From NCBI GenBank assembly GCA_905221605.1, contig CAJNDS010002444.1, positions 358,765 to 422,764 of the forward strand: a stretch of DNA of 64,000 nt, in the 5' to 3' direction. Every line of letters starts with the position of its first letter. Position 1 is the first letter of the stretch. Under the pieces are notes generated by a model that did not search any database, was not told the DNA's origin, and was given only the letters and a program-made list of their open reading frames with translations. This document shows, in pieces, positions 51,501 to 59,129 of the stretch. The stretch comes from Symbiodinium natans (Eukaryota > Sar > Dinophyceae > Suessiales > Symbiodiniaceae). The position numbers were made by a program, and so were the translations under genes.

Positions 51501-52043
51501 TTGTGGTCAGTGTACTCCCGCGTGGCTTCGAATTTCTCTATGCAGGACCGCACTGCTGGTAAGATCTTTGACAGCACAAAAGGGTATCCTGGTGAAGGAC
51601 CAAACAATGATGACAATCCTTCCTCTAAGGGGAACTTACCCTGGATCTCGGAAGACTACCTCGACGAAGTGGTGTCAAAAAAGATGGAAAGGTCTTCAGA
51701 TATGGATGGGTTTGTTCCGGGAAGTGAGGGACCATTGGAAAAGGTAGAGGTGGAGAATGTTACTGCCTCTAAAATTCTTATGGCTCTTTGGAAGAAGGGA
51801 TATAGAGCTGGGTATAGGAGGTTGTGTCGTTTGAACGCATCTGGATGCAAGGTTGGAGCAATGAAACGTCCAATCAAAAGGGTGCAGAAGATTGGCACTA
51901 GAAAGGCCTTCACGAAGATGTTTAATGTTTTTGGATCGTCTCAGCATGGCTCAGGAGTTGGCGGAAAACCGATCATGAAGGTGGTAGGACCAAGGCCAGG
52001 TTTTCCAGCTGTACTCCAAGCACCAAATACTGATAGCACGTAG
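45552..52043 (+). CDS. Giant multidomain RNA-binding protein of the LTR element (ORF1)
   Basis: A single uninterrupted 2163-residue frame. Domains seen: an acidic, low-complexity first third with a WW domain at about 222-249 (W224, YYY, W246, P249); an S1/OB-like region at about 665-730 (GDEIMGLVRCINGYGAFLDH); a Trp-rich segment at 746-777; an MLLE/PABC-like domain at about 797-858 with KITGMLLG from residue 822, the signature of the poly(A)-binding protein C-terminus; three CCCH zinc fingers (C973-C981-C987-H991, C1066-C1074-C1080-H1084, C1117-C1126-C1133-H1137); a SAM-like region at about 1236-1295 (FVEDLVDKGINKVTACKIL); then basic RS-like and acidic segments and an unrecognised globular C-terminus at about 1720-1960. 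All these domains fit RNA or poly(A)-machinery binding, so it probably acts as a gag-like RNA packaging or mRNA-handling protein. The start is the first ATG 68 nt after the LTR. Confidence 0.85.
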   Translation: MPSPKRWLQPASDGGQNGGAGNGAAESLGERSVLEEVIPGAEEHLEEALVAESPNVGMNPNVDMVSNTEAEGRAVSVSPKPGEKRNWDATGGIDREMEVTVLRVLHKHGYQPSTSTSGRMVDQESQTDLIGEVLQAARRPLNKIKRDPSSSSQGGGSGHEQKGADSFEAAPAAEYAMGEEEILQMEAERLRQLSEEEDEMRQVSERDGFRKDEHLIKACDGTTWEWHLHEDGRQYYYCLDTQESKWTLPVVGEKMKSDEVVGSPSGNELEMEAALDSSSSTPKTESTRAFQGSVNSLGEKDFFSSTIRDSGPRAGGDAPTSGSPDEEEIPGNRADIAGAQHLDREGMGALSEGVAAVESVGPEEKIPNVEIGTVSAAEERVVDVVPVVQECGPGDSEDGGKRSCVATEEVSSFGAKIPAIQGEKEASGIAGDTEDLKNEAWSANDARVDAPDITWSAKEARVEVHMVLRSTGDCNNGAQVSAAADDGGSQVDALVQPEVSREERNSKGYTGADEAAVVNDGGNSPLEALEPKEPAVEESVPAVDDRLNRPAVEENLPAAEGVTKDSNDGSTPMKGEVLPSGSSPEVDTERTTADEAKPLAEKKGGPEIQEHKKDELVGLVEQDEQCDPKVKTKDAPGADDTEVVSEEHAKKVPRAGALESPGTHCYQEGDEIMGLVRCINGYGAFLDHGDMNVLVPAEGNNAYQFKFGDTVNGTVKRVEDDGTIILDTFLVLEEDVEDSSSTLRKWKPSGWSTWWTDSWYAGQWYQDSNGQWDWKQEEEQSDEELVVQELSSEEREERQLYGEKIYKALLENGNEDEAYVGKITGMLLGRPMEDLQECVADQAFLNAEARRAYGILQNDGWKPDGTESTGLGKLTTFSRKQYHNALFELACRKRRFTRPVVGEAVATVLNQGEDEFWNALWLDTKLFLQELDGAVQSMSKRENKPMEAYMDPDQYKKAHMTPQTVSPGYSKLCKFFNKGRCRNGDGCPYEHRRYGEGWPGGGSTDPKNSQEADDEDGNIGDPPTEEGTVDEAQQEREDLAFRAKYNFGKGASKGEPTSGEPKGRLCLYYNQGGCKYGTTCRYLHNDDIALEGTWEPGKSWDNASRKALRDAGFHHCCFDYYLRGRCRKGSNFCKYSHDEMSEERLTLLKHLVQVANQVRFEKERGWEITDRSTFQPPASGGAESSSSSAPKALQMTNVSQKEGEKGILDEAEADEQKNSVAASTGTRLQNPEEPIENWMARNEHLWVYTPHVSEVMITLGVTNVSDLQEFIFVEDLVDKGINKVTACKILQLVGDVRYRPGGPEKAVPSDASVRVQQSSGNKGTGRAAARTLTQVREAEDSGAKTMPRGSYRELFDKVRYRDGWTLAQRSPLCVQKLRLVGVGMPPVNPPTKKYRSRSNPVRRGRPLLDKKQVRQVPRSRSQRRVQPAEVVEKPKPLELKPRGGLSYRFSRAWADVVDDDEQAEALVSYAASSSDSSEEETNAAQRLKEIFLQERDSQRTANRGNVPQSGSSGSNDGPKKSVHLGEGRDKASRGETRQEVTSQVFSLPQPSRRAERSQKRARDGSVMVGSLAVGSTDEVLPGQGVAGQVNVSESAQVLPGQEVAGQETALEGAVQISGEETDQKEGEGGSNELRGDGAKILDVCPVRNDLQQLLVKGLLTRIYWKVAVGKLPVGQRDCQKGSNKMDRNLVISMSSEGASEQDENLALEDDADQSMGDGAMVVLVYDPRTLIQSPTTDWVMRRGLTDRSVWPAMAYMAQRIRAEMVQVDEMNAQLGTGALLFQRRDQGHYSDLHHSFHDNPCLPAVGNYPLSVMGALLSPGLEGEFKNTDKFGTAMEAIAYDWSRSPGMEVHIELMARVAKMVHPFLNLGAQGSVMVSELLWQRGRARLMEFLQAATCADQLEALWRRMDDDADEEVDPSTAVLEVLGPEDAVLDQGNNESLIPIEDAGGETSGDTGGDGKAPEVSPEEETSSGSSRLADTRIFLWSVYSRVASNFSMQDRTAGKIFDSTKGYPGEGPNNDDNPSSKGNLPWISEDYLDEVVSKKMERSSDMDGFVPGSEGPLEKVEVENVTASKILMALWKKGYRAGYRRLCRLNASGCKVGAMKRPIKRVQKIGTRKAFTKMFNVFGSSQHGSGVGGKPIMKVVGPRPGFPAVLQAPNTDST

Positions 52044-52079
52044 GTACATGGCAATGTTCATGTAGAGCACAATCGCCCT
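52044..52079 (+). other. ORF1-ORF2 spacer
   Basis: Only 36 nt separate the ORF1 stop from the ATG of the next frame, too short for a separate promoter; ORF2 may be reached by reinitiation or from a spliced RNA. Confidence 0.4.
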
Positions 52080-53466
52080 ATGGACCGGTATGAGGCAGAG
52101 CGCTTGGAGAAGAGGAAGAAGGGCTTCTGCTATTGGTTCGGCAAGGGGAAAGATATCAACTCCCCGAATCGCCCTGAACTTATATTTCCCAGATCGAACC
52201 AAGAAACAAACAAGAACACGGATAAGAGCAACCCAGGGGGGAAGGAAAGGGGGAAGATCGCTGCAAATTTGGTGACGACTGCAAATTCATCCATTCCGAA
52301 GATGATGTGGTGCTACATTCGTATTGGTGTAAATACTATGTGGCAGGGAGAGAAGGTTTCGCTGGAAAGGATTGTGGGTTCTCGCATGATGCAACTGGTG
52401 TGAGGTGCGTCCAGTTTGCTCGGTCTGGGAAGTGTCGGTTTGGTGACAGGTGTGTCTTCGAGCATGGTGTTCCGCTGGAAGAACAGAGGCCAAGGTCTCC
52501 AAGGACGCCCCCCAAGGGATGGTCCAAGGAGAAAGTCTGGTGCAAATGGTGGAGAAAAGGAGATCTCTCCTGAACAGTTCGATGATGATGAGGAGGATTT
52601 TATGGTTTATGACGAAGAGACCAAGATGACGGAACTGTTGATGGAGGCGATTTCATTTCTGTCCGGTGGCAAGCCAGATTTGGCTCGAGCAGAGGCGGAC
52701 CCATTGTTCAAACTCCTGAAGTTCACTGGAGATGCTGACCAAATGGATCAAGAATGGGTTTCGTGGACCACTGAAATGTTGACCGTGCTGGAACTTCTCG
52801 AAGTAGTGAAGTCGTATGAGGTTTCGCTCGCGGAGGTGGAAGAATGGGTCAATGACCTGAGGATATGGTATGAGCGACCCAATTTGGGAGAGGAAAAGGA
52901 TTCCAAAAGAGGTAAAAAGAGGTCCCTAGAAAGGGAGTCCAGCAAGGATATTCCTGCCGAAAAAGGAGTGGTTGAGACTTCGGAGACGGAGGTTGCCGTT
53001 GAAGAAGAGAAGAAAAAGGTAAAAAAGAAGAGGAAAGCTGCAGCTATCGAAGATCCTTACACTCTCATGGTTCCAAAGCCGAAGAAGATGCCGACGATCA
53101 GAAGGGTGGATCAACATCCAATGTGGTGGCTTCTGCAGTGGAAAAATCCTCGAAGACGCGCACAAAGTCAAATGTCGGTGGAAAGACAAAGAAGAGGGAG
53201 AAAAGTCAGAGTCCCAAAAAGAAGAGGTGGTAATGGTGCAAGATCCTGAGGAAAAGGATCGTCCATCTGATGCGGATGCACCAGGGTCTGCCACTGCGAA
53301 TGAAGAGCTGGGTCAATCTTGCCAGGCGATTGAGGACGCAAAGAGAGAAGGATTGGTATCCTCAATTCAAAGGGGCGTACAGGATCCTGTTCTTACAGTT
53401 TCGGACCTGGAGTATATTCTGCTGCAACTTCACCTCAAGATTGCCAACAATCGGAAAAAGAAGTGA
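52080..53466 (+). pseudogene. Second ORF of the LTR element, CCCH-finger protein, broken
   Basis: The frame opens MDRYEAERLEKRKKGFCYWF and is cut at 52155 by a 99-bp inverted LTR fragment. After it, in another frame, come RCKFGDDCKFIH (rest of CCCH finger 1), WCKYYVAGREGFAGKDCGFSH (a second, longer-spaced finger) and RCVQFARSGKCRFGDRCVFEH (finger 3), ending at 52573. The sense shifts by +1 near 52540 (GEKEISPEQFDDDEEDF), runs with a helical acidic region and a Lys-rich tail, and shifts again near 53120-53220 to a last frame ending at 53466 (EEKDRPSDADAPGS...). The three breaks imply decay, unremoved introns or assembly errors. Its fingers resemble those of ORF1. Confidence 0.65.
52155..52253 (-). 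repeat. Inverted LTR fragment inserted in ORF2
   Basis: Ninety-nine bases are the reverse complement of the LTR segment at about 45359-45459 with about one mismatch. AAGAT occurs at both sides (52150-52154 and 52254-52258). Net insertion of 104 nt breaks the reading frame between two cysteines of a CCCH finger; removing it restores the frame. Confidence 0.8.
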
Positions 53467-53836
53467 TTGGATGGTATGGATGAAGGGATGGTTTTTCTCT
53501 TTCTGGAGACAGGTGCGCTGGAACAGCCAATGTGCTGACAATGTGGTGGTTACTATTAAGGGTATGGAAATCCCTGATAGTAGAAGTCAGTAGCTTTTCG
53601 CGTAGCGAAGACCACGGTTTGTGGTGAAGAAGGCCAAGGAGTCTTCAGTGATGAGAGGATCATGGTGAAAAGAGATTCTCTATGGGTAGTAGGTTAGCCA
53701 ATGTGCTATAATTCCGTCCTGGAAGACGTTAAACCACAATTTGCATTTCAAGCAGCTGGCTGCTGCCGTAATGGCAGTTTTTGGCCAAAAGATCTGCATC
53801 TCCAATGTGTCCTAGGAAATCCTAGGACAGGGGGAG
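53467..53836 (+). promoter_or_regulatory. 3' untranslated part with hairpins and polypurine tract
   Basis: Holds a CTGCC/GGCAG hairpin followed by TTTTT (53764-53782), a perfect 10-bp-stem palindrome TGTCCTAGGA/TCCTAGGACA with AA loop (53808-53829), and the purine-rich AGGACAGGGGGAG (53824-53836) touching the 3' LTR, the expected place for the plus-strand primer. Confidence 0.6.
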
Positions 53837-54122
53837 TGCGGAGCTGCAATTGGTATTGTAGAAAAGAGTTAGTGTTGAGAGTTGGAAGGGTTAATGAACC
53901 CGGAAATCATGTTTGGCTCAAGATGGGCTTGAACAGAAAGCCACAAGTTCAAAAAGAAGTGCCTGGGTTCTTAGGGTTTGGTAAGGGTGTGGATTCCTTC
54001 CCCCTTTCCTTCCCCCCTGGGTTGCTCTTATCCGTGTTCTTGTTTGTTTCTTGGTTCGATCTGGGAAATATAAGTTCAGGGCGATTAGGGGAGTTGATTT
54101 CCTTCCTTGGTGTCCCCCCGTA
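53837..54122 (+). repeat. 3' LTR
   Basis: 286 bp, identical to the 5' LTR except C to A (AAAAAGCAGTG to AAAAAGAAGTG) and one missing T (TTGGTTGTCC to TTGGTGTCC). Directly followed by CCCTAAACCCTAAACC. Confidence 0.88.
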
Positions 54123-54639
54123 CCCTAAACCCTAAACCTAACCTAAGCCCCAAACCCTAAACCCCAAACCCCAAGCCCTAAACCCTAAACCAAACCTTCA
54201 CAAGCCTAAATCCTAATTTTCGGTGAAGGGCGGCACGTCGGGGGAATCCCCGCATCGATGCTCCAGGAACTAAACCCGTTAGGGTTTAGGGTTTAGGGTT
54301 TACGGGCTAGGGGTTAGGGGTTAGGGGTTAGGGTTTAGGGTTTAGGGTTTAGGGTTTAGGGTTTAGGGTTTAGGGTTTAGGAATCTCAAGCCCCACAAGC
54401 CACAAAGCCCTGACACACCAAAGACTCCTGCCCGCCTGTCAGCCTGCAATCTAAGTCCCCCTTCGCTGTAAGCCCTCAAGCCCTAAACCATCAAATCCCA
54501 AGACCCTGAAGCCCCCTAAGCCCTAAAAGGTTCCTAGAACAGGATGTAAATGCTTTGGGGCCCAAACCCTAAGCCCTGAACCCTAAACCCTAAACCCTAA
54601 ACCCTACTAAACCTTCCCAACACCGGCACAAAAAGACAG
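54123..54639. repeat. Intron-like telomere-repeat region after the element
   Basis: CCCTAAA 54123-54190, TTTAGGG with AGGGGTT variants 54280-54380, CCCTAAA 54562-54605, then the AAAAAGACAG acceptor. Confidence 0.55.
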
Positions 54640-54708
54640 GATATCATGTCCATCCTCCAGTCGATCCGGGACTACACGAGCATAGAGATCGACGATGAGA
54701 CGTTCGAG
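54640..54708 (+). CDS. Exon, 69 nt, phase 0-0, unrecognised
   Basis: AAAGACAG|GATATC acceptor, GTTCGAG|GTTGGC donor, 23 codons DIMSILQSIRDYTSIEIDDE then TFE. CCCTAAA ends 35 nt upstream; TTTAGGG begins 10 nt after the donor. A clear exon island with the full CCCTAAA-exon-TTTAGGG layout. Confidence 0.7.
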
Positions 54709-55380
54709 GTTGGCTGTTAGGGTTTAGGGTTTAGGGTTTAGGGTTTAGGGTTTAGGGTTTAGGGTTTAGGGTTTAGGGTTTCGGGTTTCGGGTTTCGGGT
54801 TTAGGGTTTAGGGTTTAGGGTTTAGGTAGACCTTTGGGCTTTGGAGCTTTGGGGCTTTAGGGTTCAAGGTTTAGGGTTTAGGGATTTAGGGTTTAGGGTT
54901 CAGGTACTTCGAGTTTTCAAGTCAAGCTTCTAAGTAAGGGCCCATATGTGCCTAAGGCGCATTGAGGGTTGAGCACCCGGCCCAAGCCCTCCCGAAGTTT
55001 TTTTCTGGAGCCTGAAGCATTGTATCAAAAAGTAGCGGCGCCGACCGGGACCTTGGACCCGCGCACTATGCCCTAAATCCTGAATACTACATCCGAAATC
55101 CGAAGAAGGTTTCCAAAAAGGGGGGGGCTTAGGATTTAGGGTTGTTTAGGGTTCAGGGTTTTGGGTTTAGGGTGTTCCTTGGGGTCAAATCGAGACACCC
55201 CTAGTTGGGGAAATACCCAGATGTCTCCTTGGATCTTTCGTGTGCGGTATGGGGGTACCAGGAGTTCCTGGACAGTGAAGCGTGTAGAAGTTTGGTGTAA
55301 ACACACCCCGCAGCGCCACAAACCCTAAACCCTAAACCCTAAACCCGAAACCCGAAACCCGAATTAAAGTCTGCGGCCAG
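54709..55380 (+). other. Intron: TTTAGGG start, CCCTAAA end
   Basis: GTTGGCTGTTAGGG start, TTTAGGG to 54826, unique middle, CCCTAAA 55319-55345 then CCCGAAA, acceptor CTGCGGCCAG. Confidence 0.6.
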
Positions 55381-55449
55381 GCGATTGAGAAACACTTCCC
55401 CACAGAGCTCAAAATGCGGCATTGGGCCGAAGCTTTTTGGTTGAGAATG
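55381..55449 (+). CDS. Exon, 69 nt, phase 0-0, unrecognised
   Basis: CTGCGGCCAG|GCGATT acceptor and GAGAATG|GTGGTT donor bound 23 codons, AIEKHFPTELKMRHWAEAFW then LRM. Together with 54640-54708 it would splice in frame. Aromatic and helical; protein unknown. Confidence 0.6.
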
Positions 55450-56672
55450 GTGGTTTGGGGTTTAGGGGCTTTGAGGGACGACGTATATAGTCATTTACAA
55501 TGTTGTATCCCTCACCCCGCTTCAAATCCCGACATAAGTAGAGTATGCCCTACCGAGAATACCAGTGCTTATCGTAAACCCTAAGCCCTGAGCGCTAGAC
55601 CCTAAACCCTAAAACTATACCCTTTGGTTCCCTTAGAGCCCATCTCAACAACGAACGGCTGCCCTCTCCCTTCAAACGGCGCCTTCCACATCCATAGGTA
55701 ACTGGGGAAACCAGAAGATCTATTCCCCCAAAGTGTCCGGTGGGTTCAGGGTTTTGGGTTAGTAGACGCTTGCAAAATTGCCGACGGCTTTTTTGGCAAA
55801 GACAAGGCCTGAACCCACCACAATGCCCCAATCAATGTCTACCCTGCAGTCATGGTCGCGGTCGTGAAGTCTCCCACGGCCCGGAACCCTAAACCCTAAA
55901 AACCCTAAACCCACGGGGCCTATACCTAAACCCCAAACCCAAAGCCCTAAACGTTGCAGGCCATAGGCACTAAAACGTCCGAATTGAGGGCCTGGGAAGC
56001 TTGTTCTGCAGTGCGGATTCAGATGTTCGACTTGATTGCTACCCTAAACCCGAAGCCCTAAGCCCTCAACCCTGAACCCTAAACCCTAAACCCTAAACCC
56101 TGAACCCTGAACCCTAAACCGCAGAGTCAGACATAGCAAGCCTCAACCTTGAGAGCCTCTTGTCCCTTTTTTTAAAGCAGTTGTGGACTTGCAAGAAATA
56201 GAGAAAGTTTTCGGGCAATTGGTTTTGGTTTAGGGTTGAGGGTTCAGGGTTTCCGGTTGAGGGTTTAGGGTTCAGTGTCTAGAGTTTAGGGCTGAGGGTT
56301 TAGGGTTGAGGGGTTGAGGGTTGAGGGTTTAGGGTTTGAAGTTCGCCGTATGAAGGAACTGCAGTATGAGGGGTACCTTTTGTCTGAGGAACATTCGGGA
56401 CTTGACATTTCCCATCATAGGAGGCATATGTCTTTAAAAAGTATCGATGCCTCTACATTTGGTCTCTAACAAGAGCCCTTGCTTTTGGGCCCCCCCCCCC
56501 CCAAAGAGTCATTTGGACTTAAGCCCATGGCCTGTACCTGAGAAGCCTTTGGAACCCTAACCCCCTAAACCCTAAACCCTGAACCCTAACTTAAACCCTA
56601 AGCCCTCAACCCTAAACCTTGCAAGCCCTGCCTAAGGCATACAAACTCCTCCGTTCATAGTCGTGCATGCAG
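55450..56672. repeat. Intron-like region
   Basis: Short TTTAGGG-like start (55454-55470), unique DNA with CCCTAAA at 55595-55612 and 55883-55910, CCCTAAA/CCCTGAA 56040-56120, TTTAGGG/TTGAGGG 56228-56335, CCCTAAA-like 56550-56615, then GTCGTGCATGCAG acceptor. Confidence 0.45.
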
Positions 56673-56740
56673 GCCGGCCGGGTGTCACTTGGGACTTCCT
56701 CTCGTTTCAACTGTTTCAATTGCACCTGCTTGTGGGGCCA
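56673..56740 (+). CDS. Candidate exon, Cys-rich, unrecognised
   Basis: GTGCATGCAG acceptor, phase 0 reading AGRVSLGTSSRFNCFNCTCL then WGQ. CCCTAAA follows. A CFNCTC cluster may bind metal. The donor is not clear. Confidence 0.4.
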
Positions 56741-56969
56741 AGCTAAACCCTAAACCCCATGCTTTCTGCTAGCCCTAAACCCTAAACCCTAAACCCTCAA
56801 CTCTAGCACCTAAACCCCTAGACCCTAAGGCTTGAGAGATGATTGGCGGTTGCATTGCGAACCCTAAACCCTGAACCCTGAGCCCTAAACCCTAAACCCT
56901 AAACCCTAAACCCTAAACCCTGAACCCTTTTTGGTTGGCTTGGGTTTGCCTCCGTCGTCCGATGGCAAG

Positions 56970-57029
56970 CGCTGCAAATTGGACGGAGGCTCCACCTTCG
57001 ACCTTCTCAGAAGCTCTGTTCCACTACTT
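56970..57029 (+). CDS. Weak candidate exon
   Basis: The frame RCKLDGGSTFDLLRSSVPLL ends at ACTTGTGGG|TTTCGGG or CTT|GTGGGT. CCCTAAA (56885-56930) lies upstream and TTTAGGG (57038) downstream, the usual layout, but the acceptor (GGCAAG) is poor. Confidence 0.35.
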
Positions 57030-57868
57030 GTGGGTTTCGGGTTTAGGGTTTAGGGTTTAGAGTGTAGGGTTAGAGGTTAGGGGTTTAGGGTTTAGGGGTT
57101 TAGGGTTTAGGGGTTTAGGGGTTTAGGGTTGAGGGTTGAGGGTTGAGGGTTTGGGGTTTAGGGTTTAGGGTTTAGGGTTTAGGGCATACAGAAACGCCAG
57201 AGTTTAGAAGCCCTGAACCCTAAAGCCCAGAACCCTGACACCCTAGGACCCTACAGCTCTAGAGTTCTAAAGGGCGTGAACGCGCGCGAGAGAGCCGCGG
57301 TACGACCTTGAGATAAGCCGCCGTACTCTAGACGATGGAACCCCGCATTGTTGCCACGCTGTTTGGCGAACATTCCATACTAGATTTTCTGTTTAATTAT
57401 ATATATGTAAATATATATATATTCATATTATTTTACGATTGTATTAGCATTTTTCTCTTTTTTTATTATGAGAGCTCTTCCACTCTACTTATGACCAGCC
57501 GGCCCCCTCACTGTAAGCCTTCTTGTTTTTTTGGAGGTCTAAGTCCTAAGGCCCCTCCCCTAGCGTCCTAAACCCTCAACCCTCCGGTTCACGGTTTAGA
57601 GTGTACCTCAAGAACCCTAAACCCTAAACCCTAAACCCTAAACCCTAAACGCAGGTTCCTACCAAAGTAACCTTGAAGGATTCTTAGGTAACCTGCAGAC
57701 AAGTAATTTCTGAGTTCAACAGATAGGGTTTAGGGTTTAGCCTTCATGGAGTTTCGACGGTTTAGTTTTTTGGTTCAAAAAGCCCTAACTAATCCCTAAA
57801 ACCTAAAGCTTAAACCCTAGCCCTCAACCCTAAGCCCTAAACCCCAAGCCTCTCAATGACTTTGAAAG
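57030..57868. repeat. Intron-like region
   Basis: TTTAGGG and GGGTTGA variants to 57185, unique and AT-rich to 57540, CCCTAAA 57615-57650 and 57810-57845. Confidence 0.45.
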
Positions 57869-57940
57869 GCTCGAGACCCTCTTAGCCTTTACCCTGGAAG
57901 AGTGGCGCTGGAAAGCCTCGCGGCACGAAAGCAGTTCTGG
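57869..57940 (+). CDS. Candidate exon, unrecognised
   Basis: GACTTTGAAAG acceptor; after one base the frame reads LETLLAFTLEEWRWKASRHE then SSSG. TTTAGGG starts at 57945; CCCTAAA/CCCCAAG lies just upstream. Acidic-aromatic helix-like composition. Confidence 0.5.
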
Positions 57941-59129
57941 GGCTAGGGTTTAGGGTTTAGGGTTTAGGGCTTAGGGTTTGGGGTTTAGGGTTTAGGGTTT
58001 AGGGTTTAGGGTTTAGGGTTTAGGGTTTAGGGTTTAGGTAGAGAGTGTGTTGGGTGGTTGGATTTCAAAAAAGAAGAAGAGGGTGTTAGTCGACAATGTA
58101 TGGGGCATTTAGGGTTGTCATTGTTTAAATGAAAACTGTGTGGGGTTTAGGGTTTAGGTTTTAGGTTTTTGGGGTTAAGGGGGCCCCTCAAGAGTAATTA
58201 GGGGTTTGTAAATGCGAAGGCAGAAAGCGACCCAGAGAGAGTAGTTTAGGGTTTAGGGTCTAGGGTTTAGGGTTTAGGGTTTAGGGGGTTTAGGGTTTAG
58301 GGTTGAGGGTTTCGGGGTTAAGGTTTGGGGGGGGGGGGGGGCCTTTGGTTGCCTGCTCTGGACTTTTCTAGGACTTGGGAGCTTCAGGGTTTTGGGGTTT
58401 AGGGTTTTGGGGGTTTAGGGTTCTAGGGTTTTAGGGCTTTAGGGTTTTAGGGTTCTAGGGTTCTAGGGTTTTATTGTTGTAGCGCTGGAGGGTTTAGGAG
58501 AAGCCCTATAAACTCTATCTCCGGGGGTGTTTAAGGCTAGGGCTCGGGTTCGAGGTGTTCGGGCTTCATGGTTCGGAAATCTGCTACTCTTAAGGTTGGG
58601 GTTAGGGCTTAGGGTTAGCTGTCTAGACAAATAACTAGGGAAACTCGGAATGAGATTGCACAGAATTCGGGTTTAGCGGGTTTAGGGGTTTAGAGGGGTT
58701 TACGGGGGGTTTAGGGTTTCCTAAATTTAGGAGCCTCCGGCTCAGGCCGCCGACCCAAGAGGCCCGAAACCTCTCAACCCTCAAAGCCGGAAATTGTTGT
58801 TACCCTAAAGCCTAAACGCTAAACTCTACACCTAAACCAGGGTTCGGGGGTTTGAGGACGTGTGTTGTCCTATAAACCTTAAACCCTAAACCCTAAACCC
58901 TAAACCCTAAACCGAAAACCAGACAGCCAGCTCCCAGGTTGCGCACCTTTCTTGGATCTTTAGAGCAAGGCCTGCTGTCCGCTGCGGTGCAAGCATTTAT
59001 ACATTTTTGTACTGGGGGGTGCTTGTTTAGGGTTTAGGGTTTAGGGTTTAGGGTTTCGGGTTTAGGGTTTCAGGTTTCAGGGTTCAGGGTTTCAGGGTTT
59101 CAGGGTTCCAGGGTTTAGTAGTTTAGTAG
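57941..59129. repeat. Telomere-repeat region, no exon seen
   Basis: TTTAGGG dominates (57945-58035, 58143-58165, 58240-58330, 58385-58470, 59027-59110), with one CCCTAAA block at 58878-58915. The last TTTAGGG-like tract includes GTAGTTTAGTAG, the target of the LINE fragment. Confidence 0.5.

Larger units (their letters stand above)
45198..54122 (+). mobile_element. LTR retrotransposon without recognisable pol, inserted in CCCTAAA repeat
   Basis: An 8925-bp element bounded by direct repeats of 287 and 286 bp that differ by one substitution and one single-base indel. CCCTA at 45193-45197 and 54123-54127 is a 5-bp target duplication, although in a heptamer array such a match is also expected by chance. 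After the left LTR comes a site complementary to initiator tRNA-Met, and before the right LTR a purine tract. The interior is almost wholly coding: ORF1 (45552-52043) and a broken ORF2 (52080-53466). I find no reverse transcriptase, integrase, RNase H or protease motif, so it is probably non-autonomous or a gag-only form. It lies in the same direction as the exons around it. Confidence 0.85.

Noticed and set aside
46440-51947. Other frames inside ORF1, both strands
   Set aside because: Shadows of the intact 2163-codon frame; they lack its domain order and composition.
45552-53466. Hidden reverse transcriptase, integrase or protease in the LTR element
   Set aside because: Reading both ORFs I found no YxDD box, no HHCC/DDE integrase pattern and no D-T/S-G protease site; only RNA-binding type domains.
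53762-53790. A second spliced-leader-like sequence (GCCGTAATGGCAGTTTTTGGCC)
   Set aside because: It resembles the leader only with several gaps and is better explained as a CTGCC/GGCAG hairpin.
45193-54127. CCCTA duplication as firm proof of insertion
   Set aside because: In a CCCTAAA array the same five bases occur on both sides by chance often; I use it only together with the LTRs, primer site and purine tract.
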